Shown in pieces: positions 1 through 9,200 of a stretch of DNA of 64,000 nucleotides. Location: positions 1,240,001 to 1,304,000 of the forward strand of contig JADJVB010000010.1 of the NCBI GenBank assembly GCA_016710745.1, in the 5' to 3' direction. The notes under the pieces were generated by a model. The model was not told the DNA's origin, did no database searches, and saw nothing but the letters and a program-made list of their open reading frames with translations. Source of the DNA: Chitinophagaceae bacterium. Its GTDB lineage: Bacteria; Bacteroidota; Bacteroidia; Chitinophagales; Chitinophagaceae. How positions within the stretch are numbered: the first letter of the stretch is position 1; each line of letters starts with the position of its first letter. The translations under genes were made by a program, and so were the position numbers.

Positions 1-543
1 TACAATCTTATTCAAAAGGCCGCTTTTTTTGTGAAAAGCACCGTAGCCTAATACAATTTCGGTTTGTTCGTCAAAAGTCTCCTGCATCTTTTCTATCCAG
101 CATTCGCTGGCGGGTACACAATCAGCGTCTGTCAACAAAACAATTTCATGCTTGGCGGTTTTGATGCCGATACTTAATGGAAATTTCTTGCCTGGTATGA
201 GTTTGGCTTCCTGTTTTAACTCAACCACCTGTAATTGTTTGTAGGTTTTTTGGTAGGCCTCCAGCAAATATTTGGTATCGTCGAACGAATTATCATCAAC
301 CACAATTACCTCGTGTGTGGTGCGGTATTGCTGAACCAACGCTCCCGGTAAATTTTTTGCTAAATTTGCGGCTTCATCGCGGGTGCAAATAATTACCGAT
401 ACCGGATGGGTTTGCGAGGTTGTTTTTAGCCTGGCCTTATAAAAAGCAAGCCGGGCAAAGAAAAACAGGTAATAAAAAACCTGGATAAGGGTGATCAGGC
501 AAAACAGATAGAACAGGATTTGCCAGATTTGGGTAGCATTCAT
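1..543 (-). CDS. Glycosyltransferase family 2, partial (C-terminus off the left edge)
   Basis: Reading the minus strand from an ATG at 543 gives an open frame that runs to the window edge (181 residues seen). It starts with one hydrophobic membrane segment (about residues 7-28), followed by a GT-A fold nucleotide-sugar domain: VSVIICTRDEA, then VIVVDDNS and the metal-binding DAD in LLTDADCVPAS. Known members of this family transfer sugars from nucleotide donors to lipids or polysaccharides at the inner membrane. Substrate cannot be told from the sequence. It is divergent from tgt with 65 bases between the starts. Family call firm; the missing C-terminus probably holds further membrane segments (inference). 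Confidence 0.85.
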   Translation of the reverse strand, partial: MNATQIWQILFYLFCLITLIQVFYYLFFFARLAFYKARLKTTSQTHPVSVIICTRDEAANLAKNLPGALVQQYRTTHEVIVVDDNSFDDTKYLLEAYQKTYKQLQVVELKQEAKLIPGKKFPLSIGIKTAKHEIVLLTDADCVPASECWIEKMQETFDEQTEIVLGYGAFHKKSGLLNKIV

Positions 544-608
544 TTGGCAAAAATAGCAGTAAAAGGAATCAGTCCTTTTATATTTTTTAAAGCGGATACC
601 GAATTATT

Positions 609-1746
609 ATGGCAGCACTGGAATTTGATTTACAACATACTGATCCGCTTTCAAAAGCAAGGGCCGGCAGGATGATCACCGACCACGGCGAGATTTTAAC
701 GCCCATTTTTATGCCCGTTGGTACCGTTGGTAGCGTAAAAGCTGTTACCCAACAGCAATTACAAACCGAAGTCAACGCACAGATCATTCTGGGCAATACC
801 TATCATTTATACCTGCGGCCGGGTTTGGAGATTTTGGAGGCCGCCGGGGCTGCATAAATTCAACGGTTGGACCAAACCTATTTTAACCGACAGTGGCGGT
901 TACCAGGTTTTTTCACTGGCAAACAATCGTAAGCTAACCGAGGAAGGGGCTTTGTTTCAAAGCCATATCGACGGCAGCAAACATTTATTTACTCCGGAGC
1001 ATGTGATGGATATTCAAAGAACCATCGGCGGCGATATCATTATGGCCTTTGATGAATGCCCGCCGTATCCCAGCGATTATGCATACGCTAAAAACAGCAT
1101 GGAACTCACCCATCGTTGGTTAAACAGGTGTTTCGAACGGTTTGAAACCACGCCGGATAGATATGGCTATTCGCAAAACCTTTTTCCTATCGTACAGGGA
1201 AGTACCTATAAGGATCTGCGCACAGCATCGGCAGAATTTGTATCATCCAAAAATGCGGTGGGTAATGCCATAGGCGGACTAAGTGTGGGCGAACCCACCG
1301 ACATGATGTATGAATTTACCGAACTGTGCTGCGATATATTACCCGTACAAAAACCACGATATTTAATGGGCGTTGGTACGCCCTGGAATATTTTAGAAGG
1401 GATAGCATTGGGAATTGATATGTTCGATTGCGTGATGCCTACCCGTAACGGCCGAAACGCGATGTTATTTACAACGAAGGGTATTATTAACATCGACAAT
1501 AAGAAATGGGAAAAAGACTTTTCGGTTATTGATGATGGTATTGATTGTGCTATGAGCAATTACTACAGTAAAGCCTACCTGCGTCACCTGATGAAATCCA
1601 AAGAGTATTTAGGCCTTACCATTGCCAGTGTGCACAATCTCGCCTTTTATATGTGGCTGGTTGCCGAAGCCCGTAAACATATCATGGCCGGTGATTTTAC
1701 AAGCTGGAAAGCCGATATGGTGCTGCAGTTGCAAACGCGGCTATAG
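609..1746 (+). pseudogene. tgt: Queuine/preQ1 tRNA-ribosyltransferase, frameshifted
   Basis: Tgt exchanges guanine 34 for the queuosine precursor preQ1 in tRNAs with GUN anticodons. The frame opened at 609 encodes the start of the TIM barrel, including NTYHLYLRPG, and stops at 857. The rest (LHKFNGW, LTDSGGYQVFSLA, the nucleophile Asp in FDCVMPTRNGRN, SKAYLRHL, IASVHNLAFY) continues in the frame of 850-1746. The shift lies at the GGGG run 846-849, where AAGGLHKF would need six G: a two-base loss, or a one-base gain if AAGLHKF is right. Of the three zinc cysteines of typical bacterial Tgt only the middle one is present (IDCAMS against CDCYTC in E. coli). Otherwise full length and well conserved, so a sequence error is more likely than decay. 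Confidence 0.88.
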
Positions 1747-1917
1747 TGTCCTTTACAAACGGTTAACAAAAAAACGGGTCAATGGCACAATAATTGAAAA
1801 AACTGCGGTTCGCCCATTATCATTAATTTGTGGTGAAACCTGCCCCATGACAAGCTAAAAAAAGTTTTCGGCAATGGAGCGAATTAGTATCTTTAAAACT
1901 ATTAAAAACAAACCGGC

Positions 1918-3081
1918 ATGAAACGATTTACATTATTGGTTATTATGATCTGCGTATCCCTGGCATCTTTTTCTCAAACCACCATCCGGATGAGTAAAGA
2001 AGATGGGGTATCCCTGGTTCCCTGTAAGGTAAATGGAATGAACCTCAGTTTTAGCTTTGCAACAGCCGAACCCACGGTTAAAATTGGTTTAACCGAAGCC
2101 AATTTTATGTTTAAAAACAGGTACCTCAGTAGTGGGGATGTGGTTAGTCCGGCTAATTTTTCGGGGGATGAACTTACCGATGGGGTAGTGGTCAACTTAA
2201 AAGACATCGAGTTTGCCGGGTTGAAATTGAATAATATAACCGCAACGGTAAGTAAGGATATGTCGGCTCCCCTGTTACTGGGGCAGAGTGCTATTGCTAA
2301 ACTGGGTCCTTTACAATTCGACTATGCAAATAACATAGTCACCATTGTAAATGGTTCGGGTAACTACGATTATTCGGGAGCGGGCAGTAGCAAACCGGTT
2401 TATACGTCCGGTTCTGTAAAAGCAAGTTCGGGCACGCCGGTGCAGGATGCCTCCATACCTAAAGATGCGCCGGTAGATGTTACCATGACAGATTTTAAAA
2501 AGAATATTTTGCCTTATGAAATTGTGGTATTCCGCAGCAAAGCGAACAACAGGGAATACCAGGGTGTTACCGACATAAACGGAAAATTTTCTACCCGTTT
2601 ACCGGCCGGTGACTCGTATGAAATTTTTATTTTGGGATTTAAAGATTCAACCAGCTATGTAGTATTGGATATACCACCTGTAACAGGCAGGGCCTATTAT
2701 AAAGATCCGTTTAAAGTGGGTATTCAGTTTTTGCCGGCAAAGAGTTTTGTGCTCGAGGATTGCAATTTTGAAACCGGCAAGGCCGACCTGGAAGAAGAGT
2801 CTTTTGCCGTGATCGACGAACTGGTTGCCTACCTCAAAAGAAAGGAAGATGTGCGGATCGAATTGGGTGGTCATACCGATAATGTAGGGTCTGCAAAAAG
2901 CAACTTGATCTTATCAGAAGCCAGGGCCAATACAGTAAGGGATTACTTGCTCAGTAAAGGTATCGCGGCGGAGCGGGTTACTGCAAAAGGCTATGGATTA
3001 ACCGTGCCGGTTGAAAGTAATAAGACTGAAGAAGGCAGGGCGATGAATAGGCGAACAGAAGTGAAGGTGCTGGATAATTGA
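1918..3081 (+). CDS. OmpA-family protein with degenerate retropepsin-like domain
   Basis: A 387-residue secreted protein. Residues 1-20 are a signal peptide ending in FSQ. Residues about 30-145 match the clan-AA retropepsin-like fold of Bacteroidota (PCKVNG, LTEANFMFKN, APLLLGQSAIAKLG), but the catalytic DTGAS position reads ATAEP, so the aspartate is Ala48 and the domain should be proteolytically dead. Residues about 185-260 look like a small beta-sandwich of the carboxypeptidase-regulatory type (QGVTDINGKFSTRLPAG). Residues about 275-387 are an OmpA-like peptidoglycan-binding domain (GHTDNVGSAKSNLILSEARA, NRRTEV). It probably tethers the outer membrane or a periplasmic complex to the cell wall (inference). 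Confidence 0.85.
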   Translation: MKRFTLLVIMICVSLASFSQTTIRMSKEDGVSLVPCKVNGMNLSFSFATAEPTVKIGLTEANFMFKNRYLSSGDVVSPANFSGDELTDGVVVNLKDIEFAGLKLNNITATVSKDMSAPLLLGQSAIAKLGPLQFDYANNIVTIVNGSGNYDYSGAGSSKPVYTSGSVKASSGTPVQDASIPKDAPVDVTMTDFKKNILPYEIVVFRSKANNREYQGVTDINGKFSTRLPAGDSYEIFILGFKDSTSYVVLDIPPVTGRAYYKDPFKVGIQFLPAKSFVLEDCNFETGKADLEEESFAVIDELVAYLKRKEDVRIELGGHTDNVGSAKSNLILSEARANTVRDYLLSKGIAAERVTAKGYGLTVPVESNKTEEGRAMNRRTEVKVLDN

Positions 3082-3156
3082 AGTGTCGGCTGGCGATCAG
3101 CGATGACGAAGCGTTTCGAAATCAACCTTTGTTATAACCAGCGCGAACCCGTAAAA

Positions 3157-3188
3157 AAATCCCGTTCAGTTTAAACTGAACGGGATTT
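3157..3188. terminator. Bidirectional intrinsic terminator, rpsA / OmpA gene
   Basis: A perfect 32-base palindrome (AAATCCCGTTCAGTTT and its complement) sits between two convergent genes. On the minus strand it is followed at once by seven T, on the plus strand by ATTTATATTTT, so it can end transcription of rpsA and of the OmpA-family gene. Confidence 0.85.
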
Positions 3189-3222
3189 ATATTTTCGGAA
3201 CCCACCATCAGGCGAAGTTCAA

Positions 3223-5364
3223 TTAAGCTTTTGGCTCTTCAGCAACCGCTTCATCAGTAGCGTCGGTTGCATCAGTCGCATCAGGCGTCGCATCTGCTGC
3301 AACATCAGCCGGGGCACTTGCTGCTGGCTCAGTAGCTGCATTAGTAGCTGCGTTTGCACTTTCAGCGCTATCCATCTTCGCTTTCAGATCAGCCAAAACG
3401 CCTAAGTCGCCTAAAGTAGATTTTTCAACCTTGCTCTGTAAGTTCTTAACGGCTTTTTTGGTTACTTCATGATCGGCTCTTTTCTCTTTGATCACCGCTT
3501 GTTTTTCTTCTTCTATCACCTGCTCCCATAAACGCGCGTGGCTTAAAACAATGCGCTTATCATTGCGGTCAAATTCAATTACCAAAAACTTGGCGATCTC
3601 ATCAACACCCACTGATTTTCCGTCTTCTTTGGCCAGGTGACGGGCAGGAGCAAATCCTTCCAGTCCGTAAGGTAATTGAACGATCGCACCTTTATCATCT
3701 TTCTTCACAACAGTTCCTTCATGTTCGCTTCCAACCGGGAAAGTAGATTCCAGTGAATTCCATGGATCTTCTTCTATTTGCTTATGTCCTAACTGAAGCT
3801 TACGTCCTTCCTGGTCAATATTCATGATCACCACTTCAATTTCATTGCCAACCTTCGTGTACTCATTTGGATTGTTGAAACGCTTTAACCAGCTCAGGTC
3901 GCTGATATGGATCATACCACCGATGCCGGTTGTTAATTCAACAAAAACACCATAAGGCGTAATGTTCTTCACCACACCCATATGCTTACTTCCTTCAGGG
4001 AAAGAAGCTTCGATCGTACTCCATGGATCTTCGGTCATTTGCTTGATAGACAAACTCATCTTACGGGTGTCTTTATCAAGGGTAACAACCTTAGCTTCGT
4101 ATTCATCATTTAAATTAAAGAATTCCTTCGCGTTGATCGGTGTATTGGCCCAGGTAATTTCACTTACGTGTACCAACCCTTCAACACCCGGCATGATCTC
4201 CAGGAATGCGCCGTAATCTTCAATATTGACTACTTTACCTTTTACAATTTCACCTTCTTTCAGGCTTTCTGTAAGGGTATCCCATGGATGAGGAGTTAAT
4301 TGTTTTAAACCCAAACTGATACGCTTCTTATCATCATCAAAATCCAATACCACCACGTTCAGTTTCTGATCCATCTTCAATACTTCGGTAGGATGGTTGA
4401 TACGACCCCATGAAATATCGGTGATGTACAGTAAACCGTCTAAACCGCCAAGGTCGAGGAATGCACCAAAATCAGTGATGTTTTTGATCGTGCCTTCCAA
4501 TACCTGGCCTTTCTCCAGTTTACCCATGATCTCGGCTCTTTGCGCTTCAATATCACTTTCAATAAGTGCCTTGTGCGATACAACGGCGTTCTTGATAGCC
4601 TCGTTGATCTTAACCACTTTAAATTCCATTGTTTTACCAACAAACTGATCGTAATCAGTAACCGGCTTAACGTCGATTTGAGAACCTGGTAAAAAAGTTT
4701 CCATACCAAATACATCAACAATTAAACCACCCTTGGTTTTGTTGGTTACGGTACCGGTTACAATTTCGCCTGTTTTATTAACGTCCACAATACGCTCCCA
4801 GGCACGGGTAGTGCGGGCGCTTTTGCGGCTCAGGTTTAAGTTTCCGTCCCTGTCTTCTTTTTCTACCACCATCACTTCCAGAACATCTCCAACCTTTACA
4901 CCACCCGGCATGTCTCTGAATTCGTTTAACGAGATCAAGCCATCACTTTTAAATCCGATGTTTACAACCGCATCCGTTTTGGTTAATGATTCGATGGTGG
5001 CCATGATCATTTCACCATCGTTGATCTGCTTGAATGTGTTGTCGTAAACCGTATCATACTTCTCCTTTTCGGCAGCAGTATAACTGGTTACGTTACGCTT
5101 ATCAACATCCCAGTCGAAATCGTCGTGAGCCGTTACAATTTTTTCTTCTACCGGCGCTTTTACTTCCATGTTAACCACAGCAGCTGTTTCGGTTACTGCT
5201 TCAGCTGTTGTTTCAACAGTTTCTTCAGCAGTTGGCATTGTTTCATTTGTTTCCATAATTTCTTCAGGCACGTTTGTTTTCGCAGCAGATTCTTCCCGAT
5301 CTTGCATCGGGACAGAACCTTCCTGTGCATCTGCGTTTAGTTGTTTGTTAATAATAAATGACAT
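3223..5364 (-). CDS. rpsA: 30S ribosomal protein S1
   Basis: S1 binds mRNA on the small subunit and assists initiation on structured or SD-poor messages. The 713-residue product has six S1/OB-fold repeats, beginning near residues 112, 198, 283, 370, 457 and 544 (for example GTIKNITDFGAFLDLGG and GVVKNITPYGVFVELTT). The last is the most divergent. The N-terminal 90 residues are Glu/Thr/Ala-rich and the C-terminal 70 are Ala/Asp-rich, extensions seen in Bacteroidota S1. The start at 5364 keeps the whole extension; Met codons at residues 20 and 37 are alternatives. Codons for VPMQDRE near residue 20 form a short palindrome (see findings). A TAAATTTG -7 box lies about 75 bases upstream. Confidence 0.97.
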   Translation of the reverse strand: MSFIINKQLNADAQEGSVPMQDREESAAKTNVPEEIMETNETMPTAEETVETTAEAVTETAAVVNMEVKAPVEEKIVTAHDDFDWDVDKRNVTSYTAAEKEKYDTVYDNTFKQINDGEMIMATIESLTKTDAVVNIGFKSDGLISLNEFRDMPGGVKVGDVLEVMVVEKEDRDGNLNLSRKSARTTRAWERIVDVNKTGEIVTGTVTNKTKGGLIVDVFGMETFLPGSQIDVKPVTDYDQFVGKTMEFKVVKINEAIKNAVVSHKALIESDIEAQRAEIMGKLEKGQVLEGTIKNITDFGAFLDLGGLDGLLYITDISWGRINHPTEVLKMDQKLNVVVLDFDDDKKRISLGLKQLTPHPWDTLTESLKEGEIVKGKVVNIEDYGAFLEIMPGVEGLVHVSEITWANTPINAKEFFNLNDEYEAKVVTLDKDTRKMSLSIKQMTEDPWSTIEASFPEGSKHMGVVKNITPYGVFVELTTGIGGMIHISDLSWLKRFNNPNEYTKVGNEIEVVIMNIDQEGRKLQLGHKQIEEDPWNSLESTFPVGSEHEGTVVKKDDKGAIVQLPYGLEGFAPARHLAKEDGKSVGVDEIAKFLVIEFDRNDKRIVLSHARLWEQVIEEEKQAVIKEKRADHEVTKKAVKNLQSKVEKSTLGDLGVLADLKAKMDSAESANAATNAATEPAASAPADVAADATPDATDATDATDEAVAEEPKA

Positions 5365-5437
5365 AATATAATCCGTGTTTTTTAAAACGGGAGGCGAAGG
5401 TAGTAAAAGCCGGCCGATTATTGCTGAAAAAAGGCTG

Positions 5438-5445
5438 CAAATTTA
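5438..5445 (-). promoter_or_regulatory. Candidate -7 box for rpsA
   Basis: On the minus strand the sequence reads TAAATTTG, matching the Bacteroidota -7 consensus TAnnTTTG, about 74 bases before the rpsA start. No good TTTG is seen at the -33 position, so the call rests on one box and on location. Confidence 0.4.
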
Positions 5446-5523
5446 GCCAGTAGCGCCATTTTGGGCCATTTAGCGGCCTGTTTTGCCCGTTTTTAATGAA
5501 GTTGTAATAAAAATGGCAGAATC

Positions 5524-6227
5524 CTATGCTATAAATAGCTTTAATTCACGAGCTAATCTTTCGATATTAACCTTTTCAATCGGGTGGGCGGTATTGGGCA
5601 AAACAGCCAACTGGGCATGCGGAAGTTGGTCAAAAACCATTACCGTTTCATCCAAACTAACCATATCATCCCGGTCGCCGATCATCAGTAGTACGGGATG
5701 ATGGATCAAGGCATAATCGCCGGCTTGTAACGGGTTGTTCCCACCCATGTCAAATAACATGGCTGCCGTTTTTTCCAATACGATTTTCCAATCATTGGGT
5801 GCATGCCTTTTTTGTAAATGACCGGCAAAAGCAGGCAGTTTTTCTTCTATCTTATCGGCTTGTAACATGTTGATCTCAGCATCAGCAATGGCAGTATTCC
5901 AGTGAAATTTGGTGGCGAGCGTGATTACTTTATGTACCCGAAGCGGGTAATGATTGGCCAGGTACATGGCAACATATCCACCCATGCTGTATCCAAAAAC
6001 AGGAATCTGCTCAATTTTTTTTCGTCAAGAAAACGAATCACTTCTTTAGCGAAAAGCGGGATAGAAAAGTTTGGTTCTGTAAATGGTGCCCCGCCGTGGC
6101 CGCTGAAATTCAGGCGGTGAACCACAAAATCAGCGGCAAGCCGGTTTTCCAGCTCGGCGAGTTGATCCATGCCTCCAATAGCTCCGTGTAATAAGATAAT
6201 TTGTTGCATCTGATTCATAAGATACAA
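5524..6227 (-). pseudogene. Alpha/beta hydrolase, frameshifted
   Basis: The N-terminal part (frame of 6227, about 70 meaningful residues: IILLHGAIGG, LNFSGHGGAPF, FLDEKK) and the C-terminal part (frame ending at 5524: GYSMGGYVAMYLANHYP, GDRDDMVSLDE, NTAHPIEKV) are one hydrolase split by a one-base loss in a T8 run at 6015-6022. With nine T the join reads DEKKIEQIPVFGYSMGG, restoring the nucleophile elbow, with Asp and His of the triad following. The start is the ATG at 6227, or Met4 or Met7 of this frame. Substrate is unknown. A homopolymer sequence error is the simplest explanation. Confidence 0.82.
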
Positions 6228-6243
6228 AAAAAATTGATAAAAA

Positions 6244-6270
6244 AAGTCCCCCGAAATTTTCGGGGGACTT
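6244..6270 (-). terminator. Intrinsic terminator after the giant T9SS cargo gene
   Basis: A 13-base stem (AAGTCCCCCGAAA, 6244-6256, with its complement 6258-6270) followed on the minus strand by a T-rich run. It lies 23 bases after the stop of the 1946-residue gene, before the hydrolase. Confidence 0.85.
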
Positions 6271-6292
6271 AATAACTAATGATTGTTCAGTC

Positions 6293-9200
6293 TTATTGAA
6301 TCACCACTTTACAAAGTGCTAAGCGGTTACCGTTTACATCTTGAACTTCAACAAAGTAAACGCCTTTGCCTTGATTTCTCATGTCTACCGGCATACGGTC
6401 GTAAGGACGTCCGATACTGTAGTTCTGCGAAAGCACCCGAACACCTGATGTAGTATATACAGACAGTGTTCTTGGCAGATTACTGTTGCTGGCAACGCTA
6501 AAGTATCTAACCTCAAATTTACCATCGGTAGGGTTAGGATACAGGAAGCACTTGCTGCTTGCAGAATCAGTAATGAATACCTTATTGGAAACGTTTGTAC
6601 AATTGTTAACATCGGTTACCATTAATACGTATTCACCCAATCCATCAATATCTACAGTAAGATTAGCTGTGCCGATTCCGCTTACTACCCCTGATGAAGA
6701 GGCTGATAAAACGATTCCATCACGCATCCAGCTGTAGGTTGCTGCTGCTGCAGGACTAACAGTTGAGGTTATGGTTTTGGTTAAACCAGGGAACAGCTTC
6801 GCATCTGATGAGATAACGATTACCGGTAAAGGATTAACGGTCAATGTCCGCTGGAACGTAGTTACTGCAGGACAAGGTGTTGCACCCTGAACAACACAAC
6901 GATAAACATAACCACTCATCGACACCGGAGGTGCTGTAATGGTTAACGTAGCTGTTGTTGCTCCACTGTACACGCCACCGTTATTTACGGTATTCCAAGG
7001 TGGGTTACCATTGTTGGTGCTAACTTCCCACCTGTATCCAATTGTTGCACTACCTGTTACTACAACAGAGAAAGTAGCAACTTTATCGGTACAAACGGTT
7101 CTGTCAACCGGTTGTGAGGTGATCACAACAGGCTCATTAACCTTAACGGTTACTGCTTTTGGAGCAGAGGTACAACCCGGAGTAGCATACTTGAAGCGGA
7201 TGCTGTAACCACCGGCTAAAACACCGTCGTCGCCGGCAAAATCATCCACAGCAAATAACTTCCAAACTCCATTTGGATTACCGGTAAACATTGACAAAGC
7301 CGGTGTTGGCTGCGCAACTGAGCCAGGACCCGGAGCCGGGAAATTATCAGGTTCAACTCCCAATGTGCCCACTAAGTTTGTTGGCGCATAGGTTCCTGTA
7401 GGATTAGCTGCTGTACCCATTGCAGACCCTGCATCAGAGAATGTATAGGTTGCGTTTGATATAGTGCTTGCTCCACCAACGTCTGACATTAAGATAACGT
7501 TTTGACCGGTTGGCGACTGTAATAAAATGTCGATGTCATCCGACCAGGTATGGCTTAAACCGGTAAGTATAACATTCTCTACAACGGCACCGGTTGTTGG
7601 TAAACCCGATACCGTAATATTCGACGGATAAGGTGTTGAACCTCCATTGGTGATGGTTATCGGCGCTGTGTTAGTAAAGGTCTGGAACGCATCAGGACCC
7701 ACACTGGCCACCGTTACATTGTACGTATACGGTATGTCACTTGCAGGTAATGGATTAGCGTACACACAGGTGGCTGGCGTGCCGGCAACATAAGGAATGG
7801 TACCTGCAGCATCGGAATATAATCCGGCAATTGGTGACCATATACCTTGTGCTGGCGGACCGTACAGATAGTCAAATGTAATTGACCATGAGGTAAGGTT
7901 TCCTACATCAGGAGCCCCTACATCATACATAGCCAATGTCCAGTTTCCGTTTGGTATACTGTACAAAGACGACCAGTTGGTTTGCGTTGGTGCAAACCCA
8001 ACCGGACCACCGGCAAGCGTAAAGCCAAATGCGGTAAATGTAGCACCTACCAGATCGGCTTTAAACGTTGCTGTAAACGGAGCAGTACCTGCACTAAGCA
8101 AGGTTGTACCCGTTGAGCTGATCACTGTATTTACAAAATTAGCACCCGGGTTATTTGTTTTATTAAGCATCGCATCTAAGTTGATGATTTGGCCATTGGG
8201 CGCTTTCAAAACAGCAACTACGTCACCAACATAAGCATGTGCGATATTCATCGACACCCTGATATTAGATATTAGTGCAGTTGCCGGTAAAGGAGCCGCA
8301 ATAGTTGATACACCAGCTGTAGCCGGAAGATTAGGGAAGTTACCCTCAGGAATCGGCACATTTATCGCTCCTGATGTATAGGTTGTTGTAAATGGCTGCG
8401 GAGCCAAAGACGAAATTACACACAACTGAACCGGAGCATCTGGTCTGCACTTCGCAACGGAGGCAGGGTTGATGGTTGGTGCAGCAGGCGTGTAAATCAC
8501 GGTGATGGACGCAGTGTTTGAACAACCGGTACTGGTTTCATTTCCGGTAACCGTATACACCGTGTTAACAGCCGGAGCTGCATAAACCGTGTTTGTATTG
8601 CCGCCTGCATAAGGGGTAGTTGCAGTTGCATTGGTATACAATCCTGCTAATGGAGCCCAGGTATAGGTAACAGTAGGACCACCGCCACCACCTGGTACGG
8701 TATAGTCGATTTTCACTGTCCATGAAGCCAGAGTTCCCAGATCACCAGGTCCGCCATCACACATGGCCAGGGTCCAGGCGCCATTGGTAGATGGGCCATT
8801 TGAATACAAGGTGGTAAAGTTAGCCTCTGTAGATACAAAACCTGTTGGGTTTTGAACTGTTGGGCCAGCTACCGGTGTATTGATCGCATCAGCTTTCCAT
8901 GCGGTGCTGTTGTTATAGATAAAAGGAGCAGCATTAACTGAACTCCAGGCAGTAGTACCTGTTTGGCTTACTGTTGCACCATACCAACCCCAGGTAGGAA
9001 CACCCGAAGCAGGGCCGGTAAACAGGCCAGTACCATATTTGTACAAATTCAGGATATTGCCGTTTGGCGCTTTCAGGTTGAAGATCATATCACCCGGATA
9101 CGTATGCGACATATTTAAAGTAACCGATACATTGGTGATGGTGGCATTAGCCGGTACACCTGCAACGTTGATCACATTATTTACGCCATTGGCTGTGTTA

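Noticed and set aside
1622..1858. Plus-strand ORF after tgt
   Set aside because: It overlaps the conserved tgt C-terminus in another frame and has no recognisable protein features.
3157..3188. Palindrome as a mobile element of the TCCCGAT family
   Set aside because: It has T runs on both sides between convergent genes and so fits a bidirectional terminator.
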